The notes: generated by a model from the sequence alone, not told the origin. Shown: positions 25,121-35,216, counted from the stretch's first letter. The stretch: DNA of 57,133 nt from Aphanothece hegewaldii CCALA 016 (GCF_003007785.1 NZ_PXOH01000027.1:1-57133), one strand, 5' to 3'. Program-made: numbers and translations.

Positions 25121-27874
25121 CTATGCCTTAATGGTGGTGACAAGGCTTGCCATTTGCTGCTTAAGAGCTTTGTTGACTTGATTATACTCAGTTTCCAACA
25201 CTAAAAATTTTTCGCTAACTCCGACTAGAGATCCTGAACGAGCAATTGTTTCAATTTCCTGACATAGAACAGCGAATGAGGTAGCTCCTAACTGTAGACT
25301 AGAGGAGCGCAAAGCATGAGCCGCTTGCCAAAGAGTGACCGAATCATTTTTGTGAATCGAATTTGCGATCGCCTCTAAACGTAAAGCCGAATCTTCTAAA
25401 TAATGCTCGATCAACTCCATTAACATTTTAGGAGCGCGTTTACCTGCCATTGCTTGTAAAGCGTCGAGAACTTTTGGATCTAAAATCGGTTTTGGAGCGA
25501 TAAGCGGTGTAATTTGTTGTAAAGTGCGGCGTAAATCGTCTAATCGAACCGGTTTAGCTAAATAATCATCCATTCCGACTTCTAAGCATTTTTCTCGATC
25601 GCCTTGCATAGCATCTGCTGTCATAGCAATAATTTTGGGGCGTTGAGAGGGGGGGTATTCTTGTTGTAATCGATAGGTTGTCGTTAACCCATCCATTTCG
25701 GGCATTCTTACATCCATAAGGATCACATCATAGGTTTGCCGACGTAATGCTTGTAGAACTTCCAAGCCATTACTCACAAAATCAGCCGATAAATAGCCTA
25801 ATTTCTCCAATTGTAACCGGATAACCTCTTGATTAACCGTAACATCTTCAGCGACTAATATGCGTAGAGGATTGCTTTCGGCTAGGTTGCTCAGATCGTG
25901 ATTAATAATAGATTGGGTAATTTTAATGGGTCTTTCTGTGAGAATTCGCACTAAAATTTCATAAAGTTGGGCTTGTTGAATGGGCTTTGTTAAAATAGCA
26001 GCAAATTTCAATTTTTCAACTTGCTTAGAGTGTTCAGGTTTACCTAATGAACTGAGCATCACGAGGGGAAGATCTTGATAATTTGGATTTTGACGAATTT
26101 TTTGTGCTAAGGTCAATCCATCCATTCCGGGCATATTCATATCTAGAATAGCGACATCGAAACGTACACCACGTTCTAGCCAGTCCAAAGCGCGATAGCC
26201 CGATTCTACAGCACAGGTAAACATTCCCCAAGATTGAGCTTGTAAGGTCAAAATTTTCTGATTAGTGACGTTATCATCGATAATTAGTAGACGTTTACCT
26301 CCTAATAGTTCTTCGGCAGTATGAGAATTAGCGGGAGAAAAACTGGGGGCGGCTTCGGCAAGAATAGTACAGTAAAAAGTTGATCCTTTTCCCTCAACAC
26401 TATGAACCCACATTTTACCCCCCATCATTTCGGTGAGATTTTTGCTAATGGCTAACCCTAAACCTGTGCCACCAAATTTACGTGTAGTCGATGCGTCAAC
26501 TTGGCTGAAAGATTGGAACAAACGATCCATGCGATTGGCGGGTATGCCAATTCCACTATCTTTGACAGCAAAGCGAATTTCATATAACTGAGAGTCAAGA
26601 TCTAAATTTTCCTCATCATGCTTGGCGGTGGCGTTTACATATACCACGACTTCCCCACTTTCGGTAAACTTGACGGCATTACTTAATAAATTGACGAGAA
26701 TTTGTCGTAAGCGAGTAACATCGCCGAAGATTGCCGTAGGGGTTTGCGGTTCAATGAGATAGGCTAATTCTAGTTTTTTTTCGGTGGCTTGAGGTACAAA
26801 TAAGCGTAAAGCTTCTTCGATACACAAGCCAATTTCAAAAGGTTGTTTTTCTAGTTCTAGTTTATTGGCTTCAATTTTGGCAAAGTCGAGAATATTATTA
26901 ATCATCGTTAACAAATTTTCACTACTGCTACGAATGATTGATACAAATTCTCGTTGTTGACTATTTAATTTAGTATCAATCAGTAAGCCAGTCATGCCAG
27001 TGACTGCATTAAGAGGGGTTCGTAATTCATGCCCAATCATGGCTAAAAATCGGCTTCTGGCTAGGTTTTCTGCGTCTATTTGGGAGTCGTTTGAGATTGA
27101 TGAATTAGTTGATTGAGCCAGTTGTTTCTTTAAATGAAAAAATTGAGCTAAAAGGCTTTTGATATTAGTTTCTAATTGATTAATAAGATGAGCTTCATCT
27201 TTTTTTATTGGAGATTCAAGATCATCTTTAGTATTTTCGTAAGTCCATTGAGCTAAATTTTGCAAAGGTGCGTAAATTTCATAATAAAAAATAATGAATA
27301 ACACAACTCCTATACTTGTACTAATTAACAGGGCTTTTAAGAGAATTAATCCCATTTCCTGATAAATTTCTCGTTTTCTCGGATCAACAGAATAACCAAG
27401 ACGAATTTCACCGATATAGCCTTGAGTATTAATTATCGGTCTACGAAATTCGCGGATTTGTTTTTTTATCTTTAAAGAGTTGACAATTTCGATAATATTT
27501 AATTCTTGATAATCTTGCTCTTGAAAAGTAATACTAAAATAGCTAGGATTAAGAAAACTACTTAAGACCTCACCTTGATTGTCGATAACAACGCTATAGA
27601 CTAGATTAGCGTCAACACTGGTTTGTCGTAAAAGCCGAGTAAAAGCTGTATCTTTAAATTTTAAATTTGATTCTTGAGGAATCGCACTTAGAAAGTTAGC
27701 GACTTCTTCGACTCGTTGTTCTAAGTTAGTAATTCTTTGGGTATAGTCCCAACCCGCTTGGATGGTTCCGAGGATAACTTGACTTCCTACTAATAAAATA
27801 CTGGTAAGTCCCAAATAACGAAATACCAAGTTATTACTCAATTGTTTTAGTCTAGTTGTGTGATGGTTTTTCAT
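25121..27874 (-). CDS. Hybrid sensor histidine kinase (BarA-type: HK-REC-REC-HPt)
   Basis: 917 residues. Membrane helices at about 20-38 and 176-198 flank a sensor domain. HisKA has His282 in AMIGHELRTPLNAV, and HATPase has NLLSNAVKFTESG and FGGTGLGLAISK. Two receivers follow (Asp in VAILDMNMPGMDG and in VILMDVRMPEMDG), then a C-terminal HPt with His in WQAAHALRSSS. The order implies an internal His-Asp-His relay ending at the partner receiver-GAF protein encoded 18 nt downstream. The signal is unknown. Confidence 0.95.
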   Translation of the reverse strand: MKNHHTTRLKQLSNNLVFRYLGLTSILLVGSQVILGTIQAGWDYTQRITNLEQRVEEVANFLSAIPQESNLKFKDTAFTRLLRQTSVDANLVYSVVIDNQGEVLSSFLNPSYFSITFQEQDYQELNIIEIVNSLKIKKQIREFRRPIINTQGYIGEIRLGYSVDPRKREIYQEMGLILLKALLISTSIGVVLFIIFYYEIYAPLQNLAQWTYENTKDDLESPIKKDEAHLINQLETNIKSLLAQFFHLKKQLAQSTNSSISNDSQIDAENLARSRFLAMIGHELRTPLNAVTGMTGLLIDTKLNSQQREFVSIIRSSSENLLTMINNILDFAKIEANKLELEKQPFEIGLCIEEALRLFVPQATEKKLELAYLIEPQTPTAIFGDVTRLRQILVNLLSNAVKFTESGEVVVYVNATAKHDEENLDLDSQLYEIRFAVKDSGIGIPANRMDRLFQSFSQVDASTTRKFGGTGLGLAISKNLTEMMGGKMWVHSVEGKGSTFYCTILAEAAPSFSPANSHTAEELLGGKRLLIIDDNVTNQKILTLQAQSWGMFTCAVESGYRALDWLERGVRFDVAILDMNMPGMDGLTLAQKIRQNPNYQDLPLVMLSSLGKPEHSKQVEKLKFAAILTKPIQQAQLYEILVRILTERPIKITQSIINHDLSNLAESNPLRILVAEDVTVNQEVIRLQLEKLGYLSADFVSNGLEVLQALRRQTYDVILMDVRMPEMDGLTTTYRLQQEYPPSQRPKIIAMTADAMQGDREKCLEVGMDDYLAKPVRLDDLRRTLQQITPLIAPKPILDPKVLDALQAMAGKRAPKMLMELIEHYLEDSALRLEAIANSIHKNDSVTLWQAAHALRSSSLQLGATSFAVLCQEIETIARSGSLVGVSEKFLVLETEYNQVNKALKQQMASLVTTIKA

Positions 27875-28335
27875 GCCTGTTATCCTTAATTGTCGAGGAT
27901 TCGCCTCCTTGGAACTATTTTGTTGAAGCTAACTTGACAAAGAAATGCTGCTTTTTGCCTTATGATATTTAGTATTAAATTTTTTGGCTTTGCATAAACG
28001 AGTTATCAATTTCAAGGATATGATCATCATGATTAGGGAAAAATTGTCTAAAAATATTTTTAGAAAAACTAGACCTAAACAATTTTACTATATTTTTAAG
28101 CTTAATCATTTATATTTCCCTATTATTTTGTCAATTCCTCAATTAATAAGAATTGTTAATTTATGGTCAGTCAGAAATTAGCTTAATATCTAGCTTGACC
28201 CATAACGTAATTAAAATCGATGATTTCAGTTACATAGAATCTGTGTTTTGGATCACAAATCCAAAATACTTTATATTAAAAGCAAAGAATCAGAGTTAAA
28301 CTTGACTCAATCAAGATGTTAGGTAAGTCAAACGA
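27875..28335. other. Intergenic region upstream of the NACHT gene (about 460 bp)
   Basis: It contains a TATGAT box at 27961-27966 and a weak 65-codon frame (27984-28181, or from the ATG at 28029) of AT-driven composition that I do not accept as a gene without further support. An operator-like palindrome lies at 28301-28315. No RNA gene is recognised. Confidence 0.4.
28301..28331 (+). promoter_or_regulatory. Operator-like palindrome before the NACHT gene
   Basis: CTTGA-CTCAA-TCAAG (28301-28315) is a perfect 5-N5-5 palindrome. A wider pair, TTGACT (28302) and AGTCAA (28326), ends five bp before the ATG. The encoded protein begins with a helix-turn-helix, so autoregulation is possible. Confidence 0.4.
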
Positions 28336-30645
28336 ATGGCCAAACGCTCACTCAAATCTTCACCATTAGGCATTATCAAGACAAAAGAAGCATTTGACAG
28401 GAAGGGATGGACTCAAGAGTATTTAGCTGCTGAAGTAGGATTATCAAGTCGTCAATCCATTTGGAAATTTTTTACGGGTCGGCCGATTGAGCGTTATTTG
28501 TACAAAGAAATTTGTTTTAAACTAGATCTTAATTGGGAAGAGATGGCGGATTTGCCTGAAGCACAGGGTTTAGATTTACTCTTAACAACGCAAGAAACTC
28601 TAAATATAAATGCTGGTTTGGAAAATTGGGTCAGTTTTTGGCGATTTCAATTAAAAGAGCAAATTCAAACCCAATGTAATATTTTGCAATCAGCTTTTGA
28701 TCAAACTCAACCCCTTTTGGAGCAAATTTATGTTTTAATTAATATTCTGCCGCAACCGAGTAATCAAAGATGGCTAGAAGTTTCCGATTTACAAGATATT
28801 CAATCGTCCTTTTCACGTCCTAATTTAGCCTCGAACATTCAAGAAGCTATTCCTAGTCTAGATGTGGTTAAGCAACAAGACAAGCTGATGATTTTAGGAA
28901 AGCCTGGTGCTGGTAAAACCACTTTTTTACAATATCTTGCTCTACAATGTATTCAAGGAAAATATAAGCCAGAACTAATTCCCATTTTTATTCAGCTAAG
29001 AACTTTAAGTTTAGAGTTATCTGAAGGCAAAGAATGGAATTTAGTCGGACAACTGATTCAGCTTGGTAAACGTTACACACTGTCCCAAGAACAAGTAATG
29101 ATTTTGGTTGAAGAAGGAAAATTTTTATTACTTATTGATGGTTTTGATGAAGTGGCTGATGCCGAAGGCGAGTTAATTTTTAAAGAAATTAATCAGTTTG
29201 TTAAAAGCTATTACAAAAATACGATTTATCTGACTTGCAGAAGTGGAACTCAAAAATATCATTTTCTTGGGTTTAGTTATGTAGAAATTTCTGATTTTAA
29301 TGAGCAACAAATTAAAGAATTTGCTCAAAGATGGTTTTTAGCTACTACTAATAATGCTGAAGCCAGCGAAAAAGCTAAACAGTTTTTGGAGCAATTAGAG
29401 AAACCCAGTAATCAACCAATTCGTGATTTGGGAGTAACTCCTATTTTACTGAATTTAATTTGCTCGGTGTTTAAAGAAAAAGCCAGTTTTCCAACCAAAC
29501 GAGCGAAACTTTATCAAGCAGGTTTGGATATTCTTTTACAGCGATGGGATCAAGCGAGAGGCATTCAAAGGGATCAAATTTATCGTCGTCTTTCTTTAAC
29601 TGAAAAAATTAAGCTTTTATGTCAAATTGCCGCTACTACCTTTGAAGAAAATAACTATTTTTTTGAAAGTAGCGATATTTTATATCTGATTGAAGATTAT
29701 TTAAAAACTTTACCTAATGTTAACACAGATCCCGAAACATTATGGTTAAATAGTGAAGCTGTTTTAAAAGCAATTGAAATTCAACATGGGCTATTAGTCG
29801 AAAGAGCAAAAGATATCTATTCTTTTTCTCATTTGACTTTTCAAGAATACCTTACTGCTCGAAAAATTGTCGCAAGCCCTAATCTTCAAACATTACAACA
29901 AGAATTAATTAAATTAGCTCAAAAAACTCAAGATTATCGTTGGCGAGAAGTCATTTTACTTACAGTTAGTATGTTACCAAATGCTGATTTATTAGTGGAG
30001 CAAATTCGACAAGAAATTGATATTTTTGTTGAACAAGATCAAATGTTAAAATCATTTTTAATGAGTATAAAGGAAAAAGTCAATTTAATAAATTTACCTT
30101 ATCGAGATTCTGCTGGACGGGCTTTTTATTTCACCTTACTACAAAATAGAGACTTTAATTTAGCTGTTTCATTAGATGTAAATTTTGCTAGTTTAAATAA
30201 TTTGCCAGATCCCCTTAATTTAGATCTAGCTTTAGCTCGTGCTTTAACGGCTAGTTTAAATCTTCTAAAAAGCTCAGAATTAAATATAAAAAAAATATTG
30301 AGTTTTTATTTTTCTTTAGATATAGAAACTAAATTTACTTTAGAATCAACTTTTCAACAAGCTTTACATCATTTAAAAAAAGAACTGCCCGAACTTGAAA
30401 TATCTCAAGAGCATCTTCAAATTTGGTGGAAAAATCAGGGGCGAGAATGGGTAGAAAAGTTTCGCCAATTGCTAATTCAACATCGTCAAATTGGATATGA
30501 CTTAAATTTATCTACAACTCAACAAGAACTCTGGCAACAATATTATCGGATGAATCAATTTTTAGTAGAGTGTCTTCAAAGTGATTGTCAGATTACAAAA
30601 CAGGTTCGGGAGACTATTGAAGATGGGTTATTATTGCCGCCCTAA
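28336..30645 (+). CDS. NACHT-domain STAND NTPase with N-terminal HTH and conflict-system C-terminal domain
   Basis: 769 residues. A Cro-like HTH (about 10-75: WTQEYLAAEVGLSSRQSIWKFF) is followed by a helical linker and a NACHT NTPase with Walker A GKPGAGKTT (188-196) and Walker B FLLLIDGFDEVAD (about 263-275). Winged-helix and helical regions come next. The tail WQQYYRMNQFLVECLQSDCQI...IEDGLLLPP resembles the NCH-type C-terminal helical domain of NACHT conflict systems. Bacterial NACHT proteins can be antiphage sensors. No separate effector gene is adjacent, so any effector function must lie within this protein. The gene stands alone and converges on a CPBP protease gene. Confidence 0.88.
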   Translation: MAKRSLKSSPLGIIKTKEAFDRKGWTQEYLAAEVGLSSRQSIWKFFTGRPIERYLYKEICFKLDLNWEEMADLPEAQGLDLLLTTQETLNINAGLENWVSFWRFQLKEQIQTQCNILQSAFDQTQPLLEQIYVLINILPQPSNQRWLEVSDLQDIQSSFSRPNLASNIQEAIPSLDVVKQQDKLMILGKPGAGKTTFLQYLALQCIQGKYKPELIPIFIQLRTLSLELSEGKEWNLVGQLIQLGKRYTLSQEQVMILVEEGKFLLLIDGFDEVADAEGELIFKEINQFVKSYYKNTIYLTCRSGTQKYHFLGFSYVEISDFNEQQIKEFAQRWFLATTNNAEASEKAKQFLEQLEKPSNQPIRDLGVTPILLNLICSVFKEKASFPTKRAKLYQAGLDILLQRWDQARGIQRDQIYRRLSLTEKIKLLCQIAATTFEENNYFFESSDILYLIEDYLKTLPNVNTDPETLWLNSEAVLKAIEIQHGLLVERAKDIYSFSHLTFQEYLTARKIVASPNLQTLQQELIKLAQKTQDYRWREVILLTVSMLPNADLLVEQIRQEIDIFVEQDQMLKSFLMSIKEKVNLINLPYRDSAGRAFYFTLLQNRDFNLAVSLDVNFASLNNLPDPLNLDLALARALTASLNLLKSSELNIKKILSFYFSLDIETKFTLESTFQQALHHLKKELPELEISQEHLQIWWKNQGREWVEKFRQLLIQHRQIGYDLNLSTTQQELWQQYYRMNQFLVECLQSDCQITKQVRETIEDGLLLPP

Positions 30646-30659
30646 ACAACAGAGTAATT

Positions 30660-32240
30660 TTATTGATTCCCACTGCCCAGAATAAATAAACTGATTAATG
30701 TTCCACTATTCCAAAGACTGTGTAAAAGCATGGACGATAACAAATTTTTAGAACGTGTGTAAACAAATCCGAGTACTATCCCTAATGTTGCCAAAGGTAA
30801 AACTTCCGATAAATTGAGATGCGCCAAAGCAAAGATTAAACTACTAACAATAATCGCACCCCAAACGGAAAAATAACGCGTTAATGAGGGTAAAAGAAAT
30901 CCTCTAAATATGATTTCTTCAAACAAAGGAGCGGCTAAAGATGCTGTGATAAAAAAGATACTCAAAGCAATTTTATCTTGCGATTCTAAAGCTAATAATA
31001 ATAATGGGTTACTTCCTCCTTTTCCTTGCCAAATTTGTTGATTAATTAGTGACACAATAACTACGAGAGGAAAGGCGACAAAATATCCACCAATTCCCCA
31101 TAATATCCAATTACTTAACCAGTTAAATTTAAACCAATCTTTGGGTAATGGAAAAAAAGGTTTAATGGAAAAATACATAACCAGTAAACCAGTAATAGCC
31201 ATTGTTAGATAACTAACTAAAACATAAATTGCTTTATAACGTAAAGTTAAAGTAGCAACACTAAGCTTAAAAATACTTCCTATAATTCCAAAAAATAGAG
31301 GTAAAATAATTTGTCCGATAAAGAAAAATCCGACAATTAAAACAAGCCAAATGACTTCACCATTCCAAGGAGTTTCCCAAGCTAATTCATTGTTATTTGC
31401 TAATATTGCTGATTTTCCTTTGAGAAATAACTGAATAATGAGTAACACTAAAATTCCCACACCTAATAAACCGCTAATGAGTGGGATTCCACCCACTAAA
31501 GTTAATTTAGTAATGGCTTGAGTTGCTATTTCATTTTCTTGTTTTTGTAAAGATATTAATGCTTGCTTTTGTTCAGTAACTTGATAATATTGTTTTAAAG
31601 CTTCGTTGCGAAACCACCCTTTTAACTGACTATTAAGGATTTGTTCTGTATTAGTTATAGCTTCAGGTGGTTGATTCCATAATCCTGTTAAAACGGTTGC
31701 TGTTTTAATAGATTGCTCATCAGATGATTTGATAATTCCATTCCAAAGCTGTAAGGATTGCTCAATATTATTCTGTTTTGCTTCAATGATTCCTAGAGAT
31801 AAATCAATTTTATGTAGAAATCTTTCGTCTTGAGTAATTTGTTTTTTGATTTCTTTTTGATCAAAATTTTTGGCTGAGTTTAATCTAGATTTAGTGAGTA
31901 CGTTATTGTTATCTATATTAAGATTACTTTCTGGGATTTTTGTCAGTTTTGTTGAAAGAGTATCAAGATTTTCTTGAGTTAGTTTTTTGACTTCTTGATA
32001 TTGATTTTTGGCCGTTAAGTAAGGATTAGTACCTAGTAAGGCTATTTTCACTGGGGCTAAATCTACAGCCTCAGAATCGTTAGAATCTGATAACTCAGAG
32101 GCTTGTAGAATTAGATTAGTTTGATACAGTTGCAGATTAGATTGTACTTGAGGTTGATTGACACTACTGACTAAAGCTAAAATAACGGGAAATAGCGAAA
32201 TAATAGTCACTAGAACAATAATTAGTTTTTTAATCGTCAT
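30660..32240 (-). CDS. CPBP-family intramembrane metalloprotease
   Basis: 526 residues. The CPBP (Abi/CAAX protease-like) core is C-terminal: EEIIFRGFLL (EExxxR), IFALAHLNLSE and LLHSLWNSGT supply the Glu/His metal ligands inside the membrane. The first ~240 residues form a mostly soluble helical region after one N-terminal membrane anchor, an arrangement typical of the long cyanobacterial members. Substrates are unknown; relatives process lipoproteins, bacteriocins or prenylated peptides. Confidence 0.9.
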   Translation of the reverse strand: MTIKKLIIVLVTIISLFPVILALVSSVNQPQVQSNLQLYQTNLILQASELSDSNDSEAVDLAPVKIALLGTNPYLTAKNQYQEVKKLTQENLDTLSTKLTKIPESNLNIDNNNVLTKSRLNSAKNFDQKEIKKQITQDERFLHKIDLSLGIIEAKQNNIEQSLQLWNGIIKSSDEQSIKTATVLTGLWNQPPEAITNTEQILNSQLKGWFRNEALKQYYQVTEQKQALISLQKQENEIATQAITKLTLVGGIPLISGLLGVGILVLLIIQLFLKGKSAILANNNELAWETPWNGEVIWLVLIVGFFFIGQIILPLFFGIIGSIFKLSVATLTLRYKAIYVLVSYLTMAITGLLVMYFSIKPFFPLPKDWFKFNWLSNWILWGIGGYFVAFPLVVIVSLINQQIWQGKGGSNPLLLLALESQDKIALSIFFITASLAAPLFEEIIFRGFLLPSLTRYFSVWGAIIVSSLIFALAHLNLSEVLPLATLGIVLGFVYTRSKNLLSSMLLHSLWNSGTLISLFILGSGNQ

Positions 32241-32373
32241 GTATAAATTAAGATAATTGTCTTCTTTTTATCATACTAAGCTTTTTGGTAAAAAGAAAGT
32301 TAGCTGTTTTTTACACGAATTTATATTAAGTTTTTTATCATTTTAAAATTGATTGATTGAAAAAAAATCTAGA

Positions 32374-32397
32374 GTGTTTGGCAACCAAACCCCTACA
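32374..32397. repeat. Dispersed palindrome TGTAGGGGTTTGG, copy 3 (inverted)
   Basis: TGTAGGGGTTTGG-TTG-CCAAACAC on the minus strand, about 45 bp after the C15 peptidase stop on that strand. Confidence 0.7.
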
Positions 32398-32441
32398 TTA
32401 CATCTATAGCTTAATTCAATTAAAATTTATCTTCGATTAAA

Positions 32442-32954
32442 TTATTTCTGCTCATTTAACTTTAAAATTTGTTGCACATCTTGCCTAATTTTAGGAATGT
32501 TAGTAACCGTAATAATGGGAACATGAATAAATAAAGCCTGACGTTGAGATGAGGTGTTTTGTAAATAGCTCAAAACGTGGTAATACAACCCTTCACAAAC
32601 AAATTGCCCCGCATCATGACTAATACTTGTATAAGAAAGTTGATTGATTAATTGATTGAGATTAATTGAAGTAAATCGTCTTTGTTGATTTCCTCTTGCA
32701 TTCGATTCTAGCGCAAGATGATAGCGACTTTCTGCCATGCCACAACAAATAATTAAATCAGGTTTGAGAGAGTCGATCGCTTTGATGACTCTTTCGCTGG
32801 CTCTAGGTATTTCTACGGGTAATTGTCGTAAAAATAGCAAATTTTCCGAAAATAAAGCATTTTTGTGCAATTGTATTAATAGATCATCGGAAGCGTTAGA
32901 CGATTGATGAGACAACCAAGTATCAAAAGAGGTTAAAAGAATTTTTCGACTCAT
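32442..32954 (-). CDS. Peptidase C15 (pyroglutamyl-peptidase I-like)
   Basis: 170 residues against a usual ~210. Family elements are ILLTSFDTW at the start, LPVEIPRASERVIKAID, a Glu region GMAESRYHLALESNARGN, the Cys in GQFVCEGLYYHVL and the His in ALFIHVPII, so Glu-Cys-His candidates are all present. Such enzymes remove N-terminal pyroglutamate from peptides. The shorter length and the missing NxF substrate loop mean specificity may differ. It is divergent from hisH. Confidence 0.8.
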   Translation of the reverse strand: MSRKILLTSFDTWLSHQSSNASDDLLIQLHKNALFSENLLFLRQLPVEIPRASERVIKAIDSLKPDLIICCGMAESRYHLALESNARGNQQRRFTSINLNQLINQLSYTSISHDAGQFVCEGLYYHVLSYLQNTSSQRQALFIHVPIITVTNIPKIRQDVQQILKLNEQK

Positions 32955-33030
32955 AAAAAAGATAAATTGATTTTAACGTCGCTAAAATTCGTAAAATAAG
33001 AGTAAGTTTTTATTAGATTAACTGCTTTCA

Positions 33031-33666
33031 ATGTCGATTATTGCTGTTATTGATTATGATATGGGGAATCTGCACTCTGCTTGTAAAGGCATTCAACAAG
33101 CGGGCGGCACTCCCAAGATAACCGACTCTGCTAAAGAAATAGCTTCATCAGATGCTGTTATTTTACCCGGCGTTGGTTCATTTGATCCGGCTGTACAACA
33201 AATTCGATCGCGTCATTTGGAAAAACCGCTCAAAGAGGCGATCGCAAGTGGTAAACCTTTTTTAGGTATTTGTCTGGGTTTACAAATTCTCTTTGATGAT
33301 TCGGAAGAAGGCACAGAACCAGGTTTAGGTATTATACCAGGAACAGTGCGCCGTTTTCGCTCCGAACCCGGTGTCACAATTCCTCATATGGGATGGAATC
33401 AACTTGAGATGAGACAGCCAGAATTATCGCTGTGGCAAGCGTTACCCATCAATCCTTATGTCTATTTCGTTCATTCTTACTATGTCGCTCCTCTTGATCC
33501 GAGTGTGAATGCAGCGATGGTGACACATGGCTCACAAACGGTGACAGCAGCGATCGCAAAGGATAACATTGTTGCTGTACAATTTCACCCTGAAAAATCA
33601 GCCGATAGCGGTTTAAAAATTCTACATAATTTTGTCAGTCAAATTCGGGAAAAAGTAGCAGTTTAG
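33031..33666 (+). CDS. hisH: Imidazole glycerol phosphate synthase, glutaminase subunit
   Basis: 211 residues, a class I glutamine amidotransferase. The nucleophile Cys is in FLGICLGLQILF, with the His-Glu pair in VQFHPEKS and the start IAVIDYDMGNLHSA. It releases ammonia from glutamine for HisF in histidine synthesis. hisF is not in the window. It is convergent with the kinase gene with an 8-nt gap. Confidence 0.97.
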   Translation: MSIIAVIDYDMGNLHSACKGIQQAGGTPKITDSAKEIASSDAVILPGVGSFDPAVQQIRSRHLEKPLKEAIASGKPFLGICLGLQILFDDSEEGTEPGLGIIPGTVRRFRSEPGVTIPHMGWNQLEMRQPELSLWQALPINPYVYFVHSYYVAPLDPSVNAAMVTHGSQTVTAAIAKDNIVAVQFHPEKSADSGLKILHNFVSQIREKVAV

Positions 33667-33673
33667 GAAATAA

Positions 33674-35095
33674 TCAAGGTTTTTTGCTCCCGTCTGGCAT
33701 TGTTGTACCATTTAAAATAGCACCTTCTAGACTCGTTCCCCCAAAATTAGCCGAGGTTAAATTTGCTTGCTCTAAATTAGTATCTTTTAGTATGGTGTTA
33801 ATTAAATTGGCAAACTTAAGATTGCTTTTTGCTAAATTAGCCCCTTCTAAATTAGCGTCTTCTAAATGAGCATCTTCTAAATTAGCTTCAGTCAAATTAG
33901 CACCTATTAGCTTTATTCCTTTTAAATTGGCTGATTCTAAGTTAGCTCCTGCTAAGTTAACTCCACTAAGATCCGCATTTTCTAAATTAACGCCTCGAAG
34001 ATTTGCTGATTTTAAATTAGAATCTCGTAAATAAGCTCCATAAAGGTTAGCTTGTACGAGATTAACGCCATTAAGATCAGTATTAGGCAAGTTTATATAA
34101 GTTAACTCACAATTAGAACAAGTTTTCTGATTTAATAATTGTTGTAGAGGGCGACCTTGCCAATATTTTAGCCCCAAAAATCCAATTAATCCGATAAGTG
34201 CTAAACTGCCTAAACTGATTGTCGCGAGTTTTTTAGAATAGAATTCACCTCGGTAAAAGCGATCGCTTAAAGTCAGATTTCCTGTAACTGGAATATTTTC
34301 TAATGCTTTTAAAGCAGCTAAAGCGTGGGGAAAGCGATCTTTAACACTGGGTGCAGTCATTTTATCTAACCAGTTAATAAAATCTGGATGAAGTGACGGG
34401 AGCAAATGTTTATACTCAAGTTGATAGTTTTTTTCATTAACAAGATTTTTAATATTTTTCGATGATATTTGTGTTAATAATACAATGAGTGTAACACCTA
34501 AACTGTATAAATCAGAGGCTTTTGTTCTATCTCGATTAAACATTTCTTCTGGTGGAATAAAGCCTAATGTTCCTTTAATCACACTGCTATTACTCATATC
34601 TTTACTTCCCATACGAGCAAAACCAAAATCGATTAAATAGACTTTTAATGGTTCCGATAAATCTATTAAAATATTTTCTGGTTTAATATCGCCGTGAATA
34701 ACAAAAGGAATCTGCTTTTGTAAGTAAACTAACACCTCTAAAAGAGCAATAGCAACTTTTTTGATTTCTTGAGGTGTTAGAGGGCGTGTTTCTGCTAAAG
34801 ATGGTGCATTTTTATATTCTTGGACTAAACAAAAACCCTGTTCAACTTCAAAAAAATCTAAATAACGAGGAATGTTTTCACAGTAAAAAGAGCGTAAAAC
34901 TTTAATTTCATTTTGATAAGTTCGATAGTTACTCCAACTTGCTTCGGGTTCAGTAAACTGGTAGTGTTTAATAACAACATCTTGATGAGTCAGACGATGA
35001 GTAGCTAAGTACGTTACTCTACCTCCTGCGCGATTTTTGCCTAAGATTTTTTTAATTTGGTAATTATAGGGAGAAAAGTCAGGAAATACACTCAT
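33674..35095 (-). CDS. Serine/threonine protein kinase with pentapeptide repeats
   Basis: 473 residues. A Hanks-type kinase (about 10-275) has IKHYQF (catalytic Lys), VIHGDIKPENILI and YLIDFGFARMG; the usual HRD is HGD, as in many cyanobacterial members. A membrane helix (SLGSLALIGLIGFLGLKYW) follows, then about 24 A(D/N)LXX pentapeptide repeats forming a right-handed beta-helix. Before the repeats is QLLNQKTCSNCEL, a two-cysteine motif also seen in the protein starting at 39979. The layout resembles Synechocystis SpkB without its N-terminal Cys motif. The ATG at 35095 is preferred over a TTG at 35107. Confidence 0.9.
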   Translation of the reverse strand: MSVFPDFSPYNYQIKKILGKNRAGGRVTYLATHRLTHQDVVIKHYQFTEPEASWSNYRTYQNEIKVLRSFYCENIPRYLDFFEVEQGFCLVQEYKNAPSLAETRPLTPQEIKKVAIALLEVLVYLQKQIPFVIHGDIKPENILIDLSEPLKVYLIDFGFARMGSKDMSNSSVIKGTLGFIPPEEMFNRDRTKASDLYSLGVTLIVLLTQISSKNIKNLVNEKNYQLEYKHLLPSLHPDFINWLDKMTAPSVKDRFPHALAALKALENIPVTGNLTLSDRFYRGEFYSKKLATISLGSLALIGLIGFLGLKYWQGRPLQQLLNQKTCSNCELTYINLPNTDLNGVNLVQANLYGAYLRDSNLKSANLRGVNLENADLSGVNLAGANLESANLKGIKLIGANLTEANLEDAHLEDANLEGANLAKSNLKFANLINTILKDTNLEQANLTSANFGGTSLEGAILNGTTMPDGSKKP

Positions 35096-35160
35096 AAAAT
35101 TATCCAATATTATATAACAATAATACCAAATTTAGAGAAATTGTCGCCAAACAGGAATAT

Positions 35161-35187
35161 TGTAGGGGTTTGGTCTCCAAACCTACT
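35161..35187. repeat. Dispersed palindrome TGTAGGGGTTTGG, copy 4
   Basis: TGTAGGGGTTTGG-TCT-CCAAACCTAC, between the SNF2 stop and the kinase start, both on the minus strand. It may end the helicase transcript. Confidence 0.75.
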
Positions 35188-35216
35188 TTTTAACTGGATT
35201 TATGGAGGATTTGGTA

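Noticed and set aside
27984..28181. 65-codon frame upstream of the NACHT gene as a possible antitoxin or small membrane protein
   Set aside because: TTG start, composition driven by AT-rich DNA, no recognisable motif, and no strong ribosome-binding site except a weak AAGGAT before an internal ATG.
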